DNA of 64,000 nt from Streptomyces sp. NBC_00425 (lineage in GTDB: Bacteria; Actinomycetota; Actinomycetes; Streptomycetales; Streptomycetaceae): the NCBI RefSeq assembly GCF_036030735.1, contig NZ_CP107928.1, positions 5,394,001-5,458,000 on the forward strand. The letters are read 5' to 3'. A model generated the notes under the pieces. It searched no databases. It worked only from the letters and a program-made list of their open reading frames with translations, and had not been told where the DNA came from. A program made the translations under genes and the position numbers. Shown here piece by piece: positions 1-15,509 of the stretch. Within the stretch, counting starts at the first letter, position 1; every line of letters begins with the position of its first letter.

Positions 1-1407
1 AAGCCGCAGGGCCGGAAGATAACCCTGGCCCTGTCCCGTGTCCCGCACACCGCGCACAAGTACCAGGGCCCGCTGCTGGTCAACCCCGGCGGCCCCGGCG
101 GCAGCGGTCTGTCGCTCGCCCCGTTCGTCGCCTCCTCGCTGCCGAAGGCGGTCGCGTCCCAGTACGACGTCATCGGCTTCGACCCGCGGGGCGTGGGCAA
201 GAGCCAGCCCGCCCTGGACTGCAAGCCGGGCTACTTCAACCCGGTCCGCCCGGACTCCGTGCCGCGCACCGCCGCGATCGAGAAGGCCAACCTCTCGCGC
301 GCGAGGGCCTTCGCCAAGGCCTGCGGGACGAAGTACGCCTCCGTCCTGCCGTACATCAACACGGTCAACGCCGTGAAGGACATGGACGCGATCCGCAAGG
401 CGCTCGGCGCCCAGAAGATCAACTACTTCGGCTACTCGTACGGCACGTACCTGGGCCAGGTCTACGCCAAGCTCTATCCGACCCGGGTGCGCCGCCTGGT
501 GCTGGACTCGATCGTCGACCCCGGCGGGGTCTGGTACGACGCCAACATCTCGCAGGACTACGCCTTCGACGCCCGCCAGAAGGCGCTGATGGCGTGGATC
601 GCCAAGTACGACGGCACGTACAAGCTCGGCACGGACCCGGCCAAGATCGAGGCCAAGTGGTACGCGATGCGCGCGGCGCTCGCCAAGCACCCGGCCGGCG
701 GCAAGGTGGGCGCCTCCGAGCTGGAGGACACCTTCATCCCCGGCGGGTACTACAACGGCTACTGGCCCACCCTCGCCACGGCGTTCGCCGCCTACGCCAA
801 CGACAAGAACGTCACCCCGCTCGTCAAGGCGTACGAGGGCATCGCGGCGATCGACGCCTCCGGCGACAACGGCTACAGCGTCTACACCGCCGTGCAGTGC
901 CGTGACGTCTCCTGGCCGCGCGACTGGAACCAGTGGCGCAAGGACAACTGGGCCGTGTACAAGAAGGCTCCGTTCATGGCCTGGAACAACGCCTGGTACA
1001 ACGCGCCCTGCGCGTACTGGCCCACGAAGACGATGAAGCCGGTGAGCGTCGCCAACAGCAAGCTCCCGCCGGTGCTGCTGTTCCAGGCGACGAACGACGC
1101 GGCCACCCCCTACCAGGGCGGCGTCGCGGTCCACCGTCTGCTCAAGCACTCCAGCCTGGTGGTGGAGCAGGGCGGCGGCAACCACGGCATCACGCTGAGC
1201 GGCAACGCCTGCCTCGACAAGTACCTGGCCAAGTACCTCACCGACGGCACCGTGCCGCGCGGCTCCGGAGTGGCCGACGCGGTCTGCAAGAAGACCGCCG
1301 ACCCCCAGCCGGCGGCCGCGGCGCGGTCCGCACTGGCCGCGGGTCAGCAGCCGGCTGCCGTGAGCTCCGCCGACACCCTGCACGGGCTGCTCGGCGTCCG
1401 CGGCTGA
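1..1407 (+). CDS. Secreted-type alpha/beta hydrolase, tripeptidyl aminopeptidase family (5' end missing)
   Basis: The frame is open from the first base of the window, so the N-terminus and any signal peptide lie outside. The visible part is 468 residues of an alpha/beta hydrolase of the Streptomyces SlpD/SlpE and tripeptidyl aminopeptidase type, which removes peptides from protein N-termini, usually at the cell surface. An oxyanion-type segment NPGGPGGSG lies near the start. The nucleophile elbow is GYSYG (Ser codon at 436), the likely acid is the Asp in QATNDAATP (codon at 1096) and the His is in GGGNHG (codon at 1183). The C-terminal part after the His matches the family's extra C-terminal domain. 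The gene is followed by a strong hairpin and faces serC convergently. Family is clear; exact substrate is inference. Confidence 0.9.
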   Translation, partial: KPQGRKITLALSRVPHTAHKYQGPLLVNPGGPGGSGLSLAPFVASSLPKAVASQYDVIGFDPRGVGKSQPALDCKPGYFNPVRPDSVPRTAAIEKANLSRARAFAKACGTKYASVLPYINTVNAVKDMDAIRKALGAQKINYFGYSYGTYLGQVYAKLYPTRVRRLVLDSIVDPGGVWYDANISQDYAFDARQKALMAWIAKYDGTYKLGTDPAKIEAKWYAMRAALAKHPAGGKVGASELEDTFIPGGYYNGYWPTLATAFAAYANDKNVTPLVKAYEGIAAIDASGDNGYSVYTAVQCRDVSWPRDWNQWRKDNWAVYKKAPFMAWNNAWYNAPCAYWPTKTMKPVSVANSKLPPVLLFQATNDAATPYQGGVAVHRLLKHSSLVVEQGGGNHGITLSGNACLDKYLAKYLTDGTVPRGSGVADAVCKKTADPQPAAAARSALAAGQQPAAVSSADTLHGLLGVRG

Positions 1408-1431
1408 CCGACCTGCCGCGGAACCGAACGC

Positions 1432-1465
1432 GAAGGGCGCCCGGTGCGGTCACCGGGCGCCCTTC
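1432..1465. terminator. Bidirectional hairpin terminator
   Basis: Perfect 15-bp arms (1432-1446 and 1451-1465) enclose a 4-base loop between two convergent stop codons. There is no long T-run, as is usual in Streptomyces, but the position and stem strength suggest it ends both the hydrolase and serC transcripts. Confidence 0.8.
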
Positions 1466-1497
1466 CTTCGTGTGCGGAGCGGTTAGGCCGTGTTGCG

Positions 1498-6934
<5,437 letters not shown>

Positions 6935-6935
6935 G

Positions 6936-7032
6936 CCCCCGGCCCCGGCCCCGGCCTCCGCTCCCGGCCTCCGCCTTCCGGCCTCCGCTCCCCGACTTCG
7001 CTTCCCGGCCTCCGCTCCCCGACTCCGGCCTC
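6936..7032. repeat. C/T-rich imperfect short tandem repeats
   Basis: Variants of ccggcctccgctccc recur about six times between the fem-type gene and the promoter of the EamA gene. No hairpin is evident. It is low-complexity spacer DNA with no visible gene. Confidence 0.6.
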
Positions 7033-7066
7033 GATGTCTCGCAGCCTGAGACAGAGGCATAAAGGG

Positions 7067-7095
7067 TTCACACACCTGTCGGGGTCCACTAATCT
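7067..7095 (+). promoter_or_regulatory. Sigma-70-type promoter of the EamA gene
   Basis: TTCACA (7067-7072) and TAATCT (7090-7095) are separated by exactly 17 bases, a good HrdB-type promoter. Transcription would start near 7102, which rules out an in-frame start at 7034 and leaves the GTG at 7106 with almost no leader. Confidence 0.6.
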
Positions 7096-7105
7096 GGACT
7101 CGGCA

Positions 7106-8122
7106 GTGCATCAAGATGAACACGCCGCGTCGAACTCGCCGAGCCGAACACCTGGACCGCCCGTGACCACCCCCGACACAGCCGCCGCCACCCCCGTCCC
7201 TGCCGCCTCACCGCTGACTCCCGGCGCTCCCGCGGCCGGCCCGGGCCGGTTCGGCTCCCTCGGTCCCGTCGGCCTGGTGCTCGCCGGCGGGATCTCGGTG
7301 CAGTTCGGCGGCGCGCTCGCGGTGACCCTGATGCCGAGGGCGGGCGCCCTGGGTGTGGTGGCGCTGCGGCTGCTGGTGGCCGCCGTGGTGCTGCTGGTCG
7401 TCTGCCGGCCGCGGCTGCGCGGCCACTCGCGCGCCGACTGGGGCACGGTCGTCGTCTTCGGCGTCACGATGGCCGCGATGAACGGCCTGTTCTACCAGGC
7501 GCTGGACCGCATCCCGCTGGGCCCGGCGGTGACGCTGGAGGTCCTCGGCCCGCTGGCCCTCTCGGTCGTCGCCTCGCGTCGCGCGCTGAACCTGGTGTGG
7601 GCCGCGCTGGCCCTCGTGGGCGTGTTCCTGCTCAGCGGCGGTGGGGGCGGCGCAGGCTTCGGGGCGCTCGACCCGGCGGGCGTCGCGTTCGCGCTGGGCG
7701 CCGGCGCGATGTGGGCGGCGTACATCGTCTTCAGCGCCCGCACCGGCCGACGGTTCCCGCAGGCGGACGGGCTCGCCCTCGCGATGGCGGTGGGCGCGCT
7801 GCTCTTCCTCCCGCTGGGCCTCGTGGAGTCGGGCGCGAAGCTCGCCGACCCGGTGACGCTGGGCCTGGGCGCGGCGGTGGCCCTGCTGTCCTCGGTCCTG
7901 CCCTACACCCTCGAACTGCTCGCCCTGCGCCGTCTGCCCGCGTCCACCTTCGCGATCCTGATGAGCCTGGAGCCGGCCATCGCCGCCACCGCGGGCTTCC
8001 TCATCCTCGACCAGGCCCTGACCACGGTCCAGGCGGCTGCGATCGCCCTGGTCGTGGCAGCAAGCATGGGCGCGGTACGGACCCAGGTCGGGCGGGGCAA
8101 GGCGGCTGTCCCGGAGGCGTGA
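7106..8122 (+). CDS. EamA/DMT-superfamily inner-membrane transporter
   Basis: This is a drug/metabolite transporter superfamily member with about ten hydrophobic segments arranged as two EamA repeats (roughly residues 55-185 and 195-325). Relatives (RhtA, YdcZ and similar) export amino acids or metabolites; the substrate here cannot be read from sequence. The first 50 residues are Pro/Ala/Thr-rich and hydrophilic. I chose the GTG at 7106 because a well-spaced promoter ends ten bases upstream, giving a near-leaderless mRNA. The GTG at 7163 is the main alternative and would start just before the hydrophobic part. Confidence 0.82.
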   Translation: MHQDEHAASNSPSRTPGPPVTTPDTAAATPVPAASPLTPGAPAAGPGRFGSLGPVGLVLAGGISVQFGGALAVTLMPRAGALGVVALRLLVAAVVLLVVCRPRLRGHSRADWGTVVVFGVTMAAMNGLFYQALDRIPLGPAVTLEVLGPLALSVVASRRALNLVWAALALVGVFLLSGGGGGAGFGALDPAGVAFALGAGAMWAAYIVFSARTGRRFPQADGLALAMAVGALLFLPLGLVESGAKLADPVTLGLGAAVALLSSVLPYTLELLALRRLPASTFAILMSLEPAIAATAGFLILDQALTTVQAAAIALVVAASMGAVRTQVGRGKAAVPEA

Positions 8123-8194
8123 GAGCGACTTCGCAGGCGCGTGCGCCGGCTCTTCGATCCCGCAGAACCGCCGTGACCCTGGCCGCGGTCCCGG

Positions 8195-8230
8195 CCGGAA
8201 TGCCTGCCGGAATGCCTGCCGGAATGCCCG
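8195..8230. repeat. Three tandem copies of a 12-bp unit
   Basis: The unit ccggaatgcctg is repeated exactly twice and a third time with one change. It lies between the EamA gene and the promoter region of the carboxylase operon. The copies are head to tail, with no spacers. Confidence 0.8.
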
Positions 8231-8243
8231 GGCAGAAATTATG

Positions 8244-8255
8244 CAAGCATGCTTG
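8244..8255. promoter_or_regulatory. Perfect 12-bp palindrome, likely TetR operator
   Basis: CAAGCATGCTTG is a perfect palindrome in an unusually AT-rich stretch, 21 bases before the start of the first gene of the eight-gene operon. The operon's last gene is a TetR repressor, so autoregulation through this site is likely (inference). Confidence 0.6.
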
Positions 8256-8276
8256 ATTGTTTTTGGGGGCGCTGCC

Positions 8277-9083
8277 ATGCTCCCTCCCATGGCCGACCCC
8301 ATCCCCGTGCTCGACGACCTCCGTGCCGAAAGCGACGAACTCGACCGGCTGGTGGCCGGGTTGGGAGCGGCGCAGTGGGCGCTGCCGACGCCCGCGCCCG
8401 GCTGGACCGTCGCGCACCAGATCGCGCATCTCGCCTGGACCGACCGTTCCTCCGTGCTGGCCGTGACCGACCGGGACGCCTTCGCCCGTGAGGTCGAGAA
8501 GGCGCTGGCCGCGCCCGGCGACTTCGTGGACAACGGCGCCGAGGAGGGGGCCGCGCAGCCGCCCGGGCAGCTCCTCGCGGACTGGCGGACCGGGCGCGAC
8601 GCCTTGCAGGAGGCGTTGCGCGCCGCCCCGGCGGGTGCGCGCTTCCCCTGGTACGGGCCGCCGATGGCCGCCGCCTCGATGGCCACCGCGCGACTCATGG
8701 AGACCTGGGCCCACGGCCTGGACGTGGCGGACGCGTTGGGGGCGGAGCCCGTGCCGACCGACCGGCTCCGGCACATCGTGCGCCTCGGCGTCCGCACCCG
8801 TGACTTCGCGTTCGGCGTGCACGGCCTGCCCACGCCCTTCGAGGAGTTCCGTGTGGAACTGCGGAGCCCCTCGGGGCAGTCGTGGACGTACGGTCCCGAG
8901 GACGCCGCCGACCGGGTCACCGGCTCCGCCTACGACTTCTGCCTCCTGGTGACCCAGCGCGCCCACCGCGCCGACCTCGGTCTGCGCGCCGAGGGCCCCG
9001 ACGCCGACCGCTGGCTGGACGTCGCCCAGGCCTTCGCGGGCCCGCCCGGCAGCGGCCGTCCGCCGAAGGGGACGGCGTCGTGA
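8277..9083 (+). CDS. TIGR03084-type metal-binding protein (DinB / mycothiol maleylpyruvate isomerase fold)
   Basis: This is a small cytosolic protein (268 residues) of the DinB-like four-helix family that includes mycothiol-dependent maleylpyruvate isomerase. Candidate metal ligands are the histidines in [10 protein letters not shown] near residue 45 and [10 protein letters not shown] near residue 145. Relatives are known only as an actinobacterial family of unknown reaction. It opens the AtuA/carboxylase operon, and its TGA overlaps the GTG of atuA by four bases (GTGA), so the two are translationally coupled. The ATG at 8277 has a GGGGG run eight bases upstream; the ATG at 8289 is the alternative. 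A role in the same acid-degradation pathway is inferred from context only. Confidence 0.8.
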   Translation: MLPPMADPIPVLDDLRAESDELDRLVAGLGAAQWALPTPAPGWTVAHQIAHLAWTDRSSVLAVTDRDAFAREVEKALAAPGDFVDNGAEEGAAQPPGQLLADWRTGRDALQEALRAAPAGARFPWYGPPMAAASMATARLMETWAHGLDVADALGAEPVPTDRLRHIVRLGVRTRDFAFGVHGLPTPFEEFRVELRSPSGQSWTYGPEDAADRVTGSAYDFCLLVTQRAHRADLGLRAEGPDADRWLDVAQAFAGPPGSGRPPKGTAS

Positions 9084-10774
9084 GCGTGCTGCGCGTGGGC
9101 AACGCCTCCGGCTTCTACGGCGACCGCTTCGACGCCCTCCGCGAGATGCTCACCGGCGGCGAGCTGGACGTCGTCACCGGCGACTACCTGGCCGAGCTGA
9201 CCATGCTGATCCTGGGCCGCGACCGGCTGAAGGATCCCGCCGCCGGTTACGCCCGCACCTTCCTGCGGCAGCTCGAGGAGTGCCTCGGCCTCGCCCACGA
9301 GCGCGGGGTGCGGATCGTCGCCAACGCCGGCGGCCTCAACCCGGCCGGGCTCGCCGACGCCGTGCGGGCGTCGGCGGACCGGCTCGGCATCCCGGTGCGC
9401 GTCGCGCACGTCGAGGGCGACGACCTCGGCCCCGCGTTCCCCGGCAGCCTCACCGCCCACGCCTACCTCGGCGGCTTCGGCATCGCCGCCTGTCTGCGCG
9501 AGGGCGCGGACGTCGTGGTCACCGGGCGGGTCACCGACGCGGCCCTGGTCACCGGCCCCGCCGCCGCCCGTTTCGGCTGGGGGCCGCGGGAGTACGACCG
9601 CCTCGCGGGCGCGGTCGTCGCCGGTCACGTCCTGGAGTGCGGGACACAGGCGACGGGCGGCAACTACGCGTTCTTCGCCGACGGCGGCGCCGGCCGTGAC
9701 CTGCGGCGGCCCGGCTTCCCGCTCGCCGAGATCCACGAGGACGGCAGCTGCGTCATCACCAAGCACCCCGGCACGGGCGGTTTCGTCGACGTCGGCACGG
9801 TGACCGCCCAGCTGCTGTACGAGACGGGCGGCGCCCGGTACGCCGGCCCCGACGTCACCGCCCGGCTGGACACCGTGCGGCTCACCCAGGACGGCCCGGA
9901 CCGGGTCCGGATCGACGGCGTGCGCGGCGAGGCCCCGCCACCCGCCCTCAAGGTCGGCCGCACCCGCCTCGGCGGCTTCCGCAACGAGGTCGTCTTCGTG
10001 CTCACCGGCCTCGACATCGAGGCCAAGGCGGCACTGGTGCGCGAGCAGATGACCGACGCGCTCGCCGAGTCGCCCCCAGCGGACGTCCGCTGGGAACTCG
10101 TCCGCACCGACCGACCCGACGCCGACACCGAGGAGACCGCCGGCGCGCTGCTGCGACTCGTCGCGCGCGACCCCGAAGAGGGCGTCGTCGGGCGGGCGTT
10201 GAGCGGGGCCGCCGTCGAGCTGGCGCTGGCCAGCTACCCCGGCTTCCATCTCCTCGCGCCCCCCGGCAAGGGCTCCCCGTACGGCGTGTTCGAGGCCTCG
10301 TCCGTCCCGCAGGGGGACGTCGAGCACGTCGCCGTCCTGCACGACGGCCGCCGCCTGACCGTCCCCGCGCCGCCGGCCGACGGCACCCGCCCGCTCGAGG
10401 CGGCGCCGGAACCCGACCTGCCCGAACCGCTGTCGCCCGGCCCCGTGCGGCGCGCACCCCTCGGGCTGGTCGCGGGCGCCCGCAGCGGCGACAAGGGCGG
10501 CGACGCCAACGTCGGCGTCTGGGCGCGGACGGACGACGCCTGGCGCTGGCTCGCCCACGAGCTGACGACCGACCGGCTGCGCGAACTCCTCCCCGAGTGC
10601 CGCACCCTGACCGTCACCCGGCACGCCCTGCCCCGGCTGCGCGCCCTGAACTTCGTCGTCGAGGGCCTGCTCGGCGCCGGCGTGGCCGACCGGCACCGCT
10701 TCGACCCACAGGCCAAGGCGCTCGGCGAATGGCTGCGCTCCCGCTGTCTGGACATCCCGGAGGCCCTCCTTTGA
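9080..10774 (+). CDS. Acyclic terpene utilization family protein AtuA
   Basis: This 564-residue protein matches the AtuA family (formerly DUF1446) fused to a C-terminal AtuA-like ferredoxin-fold extension. Landmarks are a [10 protein letters not shown] start, [12 protein letters not shown], the [26 protein letters not shown] block near residue 150 (only partly written: [10 protein letters not shown]) and [14 protein letters not shown] near residue 470, typical of the C-terminal part. AtuA is required for citronellol/geraniol catabolism in Pseudomonas, but its reaction is not established. The GTG start overlaps the previous stop, and the gene's own stop overlaps the TTG of the next gene. Confidence 0.88.
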   Translation: MSVLRVGNASGFYGDRFDALREMLTGGELDVVTGDYLAELTMLILGRDRLKDPAAGYARTFLRQLEECLGLAHERGVRIVANAGGLNPAGLADAVRASADRLGIPVRVAHVEGDDLGPAFPGSLTAHAYLGGFGIAACLREGADVVVTGRVTDAALVTGPAAARFGWGPREYDRLAGAVVAGHVLECGTQATGGNYAFFADGGAGRDLRRPGFPLAEIHEDGSCVITKHPGTGGFVDVGTVTAQLLYETGGARYAGPDVTARLDTVRLTQDGPDRVRIDGVRGEAPPPALKVGRTRLGGFRNEVVFVLTGLDIEAKAALVREQMTDALAESPPADVRWELVRTDRPDADTEETAGALLRLVARDPEEGVVGRALSGAAVELALASYPGFHLLAPPGKGSPYGVFEASSVPQGDVEHVAVLHDGRRLTVPAPPADGTRPLEAAPEPDLPEPLSPGPVRRAPLGLVAGARSGDKGGDANVGVWARTDDAWRWLAHELTTDRLRELLPECRTLTVTRHALPRLRALNFVVEGLLGAGVADRHRFDPQAKALGEWLRSRCLDIPEALL

Positions 10775-12369
10775 CGGTCATCACGTCCGCCCTCGACATC
10801 CACGGCCCCGACCACCGTGCCCACCGCGAGGCCATGCTCGACAAGCTGGCCGGCCTCGAGGCCGAGCACGCCAAGGCGTCGGCCGGAGGCGGCGAGAAGT
10901 ACGTCGCCCGGCACCGCGCGCGCGGCAAGCTCCTCGCCCGCGAGCGCATCGAGCTGCTCCTCGACCCCGACACGCCGTTCCTGGAACTGTCGCCGCTGGC
11001 CGCCTGGGGCAGCGACCACGCCGTCGGCGCGTCCCTCGTGACCGGCATCGGCGTCGTCGAGGGCGTGGAGTGCCTGATCACCGCCAACGACCCGACCGTG
11101 CGGGGCGGCGCCACCAACCCCTGGTCGCTGAAGAAGGCCCTGCGGGCCAACGACATCGCGCTCACCAACCGGCTGCCCTGCATCAGCCTGGTCGAGTCCG
11201 GCGGCGCCGACCTGCCCTCCCAGAAGGAGATCTTCATCCCGGGCGGGGCCGTCTTCCGCGATCTGACCCGGCTCTCCGCCGCCGGCATCCCGACCGTCGC
11301 CGTGGTCTTCGGCAACTCGACCGCGGGCGGCGCGTACGTCCCCGGCATGTCCGACCACGTGATCATGGTCAAGGAGCGGGCGAAGGTGTTCCTCGGCGGG
11401 CCGCCGCTGGTGAAGATGGCCACCGGGGAGGAGAGCGACGACGAGTCCCTGGGCGGCGCCGAGATGCACGCGCGCGTGTCCGGCCTCGCCGACCACTTCG
11501 CCGTCGACGAGCGGGACGCGCTGCGTCAGGCACGGCGCGTGGTGGCCCGCCTCAACCACCGCAAGGCGTACCCGGACCCGGGCCCCGCCGTCCCTCCCGA
11601 GTACGACGAGGAAGAGCTCCTGGGCATCGTGCCAGGGGACCTGCGGACCCCCTTCGATCCGCGCGAGGTCATCGCCAGGATCGTCGACGCCTCCGACTTC
11701 GACGAGTTCAAACCGCTGTACGGGACGAGCCTCGTCACCGGCTGGGCGAGCCTGCACGGCTACCCCGTCGGCATCCTGGCGAACGCCCAGGGCGTCCTGT
11801 TCAGCGCCGAGTCGCAGAAGGCCGCCCAGTTCATCCAGCTCGCCAACCAGCGCGACATCCCGCTGCTCTTCCTGCACAACACCACCGGCTACATGGTCGG
11901 CAAGGAGTACGAGCAGGGCGGCATCATCAAGCACGGCGCGATGATGATCAACGCGGTGTCCAACTCGAAGGTTCCGCACCTGTCGGTGCTCATGGGCGCG
12001 TCGTACGGCGCCGGCCACTACGGCATGTGCGGACGCGCCTACGACCCCCGGTTCCTGTTCGCCTGGCCGAGCGCCAAGTCGGCCGTGATGGGCCCGCAGC
12101 AGCTCGCCGGCGTCCTGTCGATCGTCGCCCGCCAGTCGGCGGCCGCGAAGGGCCACCCCTACGACGAGGACGCCGACGCCGCCCTGCGCGCCATGGTGGA
12201 ACAGCAGATCGAGTCCGAGTCCCTGCCCATGTTCCTGTCGGGGCGCCTGTACGACGACGGCGTCATCGACCCGCGCGACACCCGCACCGTCCTCGGACTG
12301 TGCCTGTCGGCCGTGCACACGGCCCCGTACGAGGGCGCCCGCGGCGGCTTCGGCGTCTTCCGGATGTGA
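10771..12369 (+). CDS. Acyl-CoA carboxylase beta subunit (carboxyltransferase)
   Basis: This 532-residue carboxyltransferase moves CO2 from biotin to an acyl-CoA. Both crotonase-like halves are present, with KKALRANDIAL and the LVESGGADLP segment in the first half and an intact GHYGMCGRAYDPRFLF block in the second. These features place it with the methylcrotonyl/geranyl-CoA type rather than with AccD of fatty-acid synthesis. The start is TTG at 10771, seven bases after a GGAGG site and overlapping the atuA TGA as TTGA. It is paired with the alpha subunit just downstream. Next to AtuA, geranyl-CoA-like or methylcrotonyl-CoA-like substrates are plausible (inference). Confidence 0.9.
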   Translation: MTVITSALDIHGPDHRAHREAMLDKLAGLEAEHAKASAGGGEKYVARHRARGKLLARERIELLLDPDTPFLELSPLAAWGSDHAVGASLVTGIGVVEGVECLITANDPTVRGGATNPWSLKKALRANDIALTNRLPCISLVESGGADLPSQKEIFIPGGAVFRDLTRLSAAGIPTVAVVFGNSTAGGAYVPGMSDHVIMVKERAKVFLGGPPLVKMATGEESDDESLGGAEMHARVSGLADHFAVDERDALRQARRVVARLNHRKAYPDPGPAVPPEYDEEELLGIVPGDLRTPFDPREVIARIVDASDFDEFKPLYGTSLVTGWASLHGYPVGILANAQGVLFSAESQKAAQFIQLANQRDIPLLFLHNTTGYMVGKEYEQGGIIKHGAMMINAVSNSKVPHLSVLMGASYGAGHYGMCGRAYDPRFLFAWPSAKSAVMGPQQLAGVLSIVARQSAAAKGHPYDEDADAALRAMVEQQIESESLPMFLSGRLYDDGVIDPRDTRTVLGLCLSAVHTAPYEGARGGFGVFRM

Positions 12370-12374
12370 GGCTC

Positions 12375-14222
12375 ATGATTACTTCCGTTCTGGTGGCCAA
12401 CCGCGGCGAGATCGCCTGCCGCGTCTTCCGCACCTGCCGGGAGGCGGGCGTCCGCACCGTCGCCGTGCACTCGGACGCCGACGCCGGCGCGCTCCACACG
12501 CGCGTGGCGGACGCGGCCGTGCGGCTGCCCGGCAGCTCGCCCGCCGACACCTACCTGCGCGCCGACCTCGTGGTGAAGGCCGCCGTCGCCGCGGGCGCGG
12601 ACGCCGTGCACCCCGGCTACGGCTTCCTGTCCGAGAACGCCGACTTCGCGCGCGCCGTCCTGGACGCGGGCCTCGTCTGGATCGGGCCGCCCCCCGAGGC
12701 GATCGAGGCCATGGCCTCCAAGACCCGCGCCAAACAGCTCATGGGCCTCACCGCCCTGGCCGCGGACGAGGTGACGGAGGCCGACCTGCCCGTGCTGGTG
12801 AAGGCGGCGGCGGGCGGCGGCGGGCGCGGCATGCGCGTCGTGCGCCGCCTGACGGAGCTGGGCCCCGCGCTGGAGGGCGCGCGCGCCGAGGCCGCGAGCG
12901 CCTTCGGCGACGGCGAGGTGTTCGTCGAGCCGTACGTGGAGAACGGCCGTCATGTCGAGGTGCAGATCCTCGCGGACGCACACGGCACGGTGTGGGCGCT
13001 CGGCACCCGCGACTGCTCGCTCCAGCGGCGCCACCAGAAGGTGATCGAGGAGGCGCCGGCGCCGGGTCTCGCCGAGCCCCTGGCGGAGGAACTGCGCGCG
13101 CTGGCCGTGCGCGCCGCGCGGGCCGTCTCCTACGTCGGCGCCGGCACCGTCGAGTTCCTCGTCGCGGACGGCCGCCCGCACTTCCTGGAGATGAACACCC
13201 GCCTCCAGGTCGAACACCCCGTCACGGAGGCCGTCTTCGGGCTCGACCTGGTGGCCGAGCAGATCCGGGTCGCGGAGGGCGCCGCCCTCGCCCCGGAGCC
13301 GCCGCCCGCCCGCGGTCACGCCGTCGAGGCCCGCCTCTACGCGGAGGATCCGGCGGCCGACTGGACCCCGCAGACCGGCGTCCTGCACCGTCTGTCCGTC
13401 CCCGGGGGCGTCCGGCTGGACACCGGCTACGGCGACGGCGACGACATCGGCGTCCACTACGACCCGATGCTCGCCAAGGTGGTCGCCCACGCCCCCACGC
13501 GCGCGGAGGCGGTCCGCAGGCTCGCGGGCGCTCTGGAACGCATGGTCGTGCACGGGCCGGTCACCAACCGCGACCTGCTGGTCCGTTCCCTGCGGCACCC
13601 GGAGTTCACGTCCGCCCGCATGGACACCGGCTTCTACGACCGGCACCTCGGCGACCTCACCGCCCCGGCGACCGACCCGTACGCCCCGCTGGCCGCCGCC
13701 CTCGCCGAGGCCCGCACCCGCTCACCGTTCGGCGGCTGGCGCAACGTGCCGTCCGCGCCGCAGACGAAGCGGTACGCGGTGGGCGGCGAGGAGATCGAGG
13801 TGGCGTACACACACGGCCGGTCCGGGCTCACGGCCGAGGGCGTCCAGGTCGTCCACGCGAGCCCGTCCCTGGTCGTCCTGGAGTCCGACGGCGTACGCCA
13901 CCGCTACGAGATCGCCCGCTACGGCGACCAGGTCCACGTCAACGGTGAGACCCTCACGGCCCTCCCGCGCTTCCCGGCCCCGCAGGCCCAGCACGCCCCC
14001 GGTTCCCTCCTGGCCCCGATGCCGGGCACGGTCGTCAAGCTCGCGCCCGGTCTCATCACCGGATCGAGTGTCGAAGCGGGTGAACCACTGGTGTGGCTCG
14101 AAGCGATGAAGATGCAACACCTCATCTCCGCCCCGGCGACGGGAACCGTGACGGAGGTCCGGGTGACGGAAGGACAGCAGGTCCAGGTCGGCACCCTGCT
14201 GGCCGTGGTGCAGGACACCTAG
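12375..14222 (+). CDS. Acyl-CoA carboxylase alpha subunit (biotin carboxylase plus biotin carrier)
   Basis: This 615-residue subunit carboxylates its own biotin with ATP and bicarbonate. The N-terminal domain begins VLVANRGEIACRVFRTCREAG, partly given here, followed by the ATP-grasp glycine loop AAAGGGGRGMRVV, the RRHQKVIEEAPAPG motif and EMNTRLQVEHPVTE. The C-terminus is a biotinyl domain with the modified lysine in EAMKM at about residue 580. The stretch between the SKTRAK helix and the glycine loop is shorter than in E. coli AccC. The gene starts six bases after the beta subunit stop and completes an alpha/beta carboxylase pair. Confidence 0.93.
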   Translation: MITSVLVANRGEIACRVFRTCREAGVRTVAVHSDADAGALHTRVADAAVRLPGSSPADTYLRADLVVKAAVAAGADAVHPGYGFLSENADFARAVLDAGLVWIGPPPEAIEAMASKTRAKQLMGLTALAADEVTEADLPVLVKAAAGGGGRGMRVVRRLTELGPALEGARAEAASAFGDGEVFVEPYVENGRHVEVQILADAHGTVWALGTRDCSLQRRHQKVIEEAPAPGLAEPLAEELRALAVRAARAVSYVGAGTVEFLVADGRPHFLEMNTRLQVEHPVTEAVFGLDLVAEQIRVAEGAALAPEPPPARGHAVEARLYAEDPAADWTPQTGVLHRLSVPGGVRLDTGYGDGDDIGVHYDPMLAKVVAHAPTRAEAVRRLAGALERMVVHGPVTNRDLLVRSLRHPEFTSARMDTGFYDRHLGDLTAPATDPYAPLAAALAEARTRSPFGGWRNVPSAPQTKRYAVGGEEIEVAYTHGRSGLTAEGVQVVHASPSLVVLESDGVRHRYEIARYGDQVHVNGETLTALPRFPAPQAQHAPGSLLAPMPGTVVKLAPGLITGSSVEAGEPLVWLEAMKMQHLISAPATGTVTEVRVTEGQQVQVGTLLAVVQDT

Positions 14223-14304
14223 GGGCGCGCGGGGCTGCATCGACATGCGGCTCCGCCGCGTGAGCGCGACCGGCCACGACGAACCCGCAGTCAAAGGAGC
14301 CACA

Positions 14305-15435
14305 GTGACGACCCTGATCGAATCCGACGAGCACAAGGCACTCCGCGCGGCGGTGACCTCCTTCGCCAAGGCCCACACCGACACCGCAGACCTCTGGCGG
14401 GCGGCCGCCGAACTCGGCTACATCGGCGTCAACCTCCCGGAGGCCTACGGAGGCGGAGGCGGCGGCATCACCGAACTCTCCCTCGTCCTCGAGGAGATGG
14501 GCGCCGCGGGCAATCCGCTCCTGATGATGATCGTCTCCCCGGCGATCTGCGGCACGGTCATCGCCCGCTTCGGCACCGAGGCCCAGAAACAGACGTGGCT
14601 CCCGGCGCTGGCCGACGGCAGCCGCCTCATGGCGTTCGGCATCACCGAACCCGACGCCGGCTCCAACAGCCACCGCATCACCACCACCGCCCGCCGCGAC
14701 CCCGCGAGCGGCGACTGGCTGCTGACCGGTCGCAAGGTCTTCGTCTCCGGCGTGGACATCGCCGACGCGACCCTGATCGTCGGCCGCACCGAAGACGCGC
14801 GCACGGGCCGCCTCAAGCCCTGCCTGTTCATCGTCCCGCGCGACGCGCCCGGCTTCTCCCGCCGCCGGATCGACATGGAACTGCACAGCGTGGAGAAGCA
14901 GTTCGAGCTCGTCCTGGACGACGTGCGGCTCCCGGCCGACGCCCTGGTGGGCGACGAGGACGCCGGGCTGCTGCAGCTCTTCGCCGGTCTGAACCCGGAG
15001 CGCATCATGACGGCCGCCTTCGCTGTCGGCATGGGCCGGCACGCGCTGGCCCGAGCGATCGAGTACGCGCGCGAACGCACCGTCTGGGACACCCCCATCG
15101 GCGCCCACCAGGCCATCGCGCACCCCCTCGCACAGGCCCACATCGACCTCGAACTGGCCCGCCTGATGATGCAGAAGGCGGCCCACCTGTACGACGCGGG
15201 CGACGACGCGGGCGCGGGCGAGGCCGCCAACATGGCCAAGTACGCGGCGGGCGAGGCGTGTGTGAAGGCCGTCGACCAGGCCGTCCACACCCTCGGCGGC
15301 AACGGCCTCACGCGGGAGTTCGGCCTCGCCCGGTTGATAACGGCCTCCCGCGTGGCTCGTATCGCCCCGGTGAGCCGGGAGATGATTCTCAACTACGTCT
15401 CCCACCAGACCCTGGGCCTGCCCAAGTCGTACTGA
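14305..15435 (+). CDS. Acyl-CoA dehydrogenase
   Basis: This 376-residue flavoenzyme introduces the alpha-beta double bond into an acyl-CoA. The normal order is present: an N-terminal helical domain, a middle domain with FGITEPDAGSNSH, and a C-terminal domain with AHPLAQAHIDLELARLM and HTLGGNGLTREF. The GTG start at 14305 has AAAGGAG five bases upstream; an in-frame ATG at 14245 exists but lacks such a site. Its place between the carboxylase and the CoA ligase suggests it acts in the same acid-degradation route, before carboxylation. Confidence 0.9.
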   Translation: MTTLIESDEHKALRAAVTSFAKAHTDTADLWRAAAELGYIGVNLPEAYGGGGGGITELSLVLEEMGAAGNPLLMMIVSPAICGTVIARFGTEAQKQTWLPALADGSRLMAFGITEPDAGSNSHRITTTARRDPASGDWLLTGRKVFVSGVDIADATLIVGRTEDARTGRLKPCLFIVPRDAPGFSRRRIDMELHSVEKQFELVLDDVRLPADALVGDEDAGLLQLFAGLNPERIMTAAFAVGMGRHALARAIEYARERTVWDTPIGAHQAIAHPLAQAHIDLELARLMMQKAAHLYDAGDDAGAGEAANMAKYAAGEACVKAVDQAVHTLGGNGLTREFGLARLITASRVARIAPVSREMILNYVSHQTLGLPKSY

Positions 15436-15509
15436 ACCGTCTCACCGGCCGCACCGGCCCGAAGCGCCCGAACCGGCACACCGACGTGCCCGGCGCCCGA
15501 GGAGGAACC

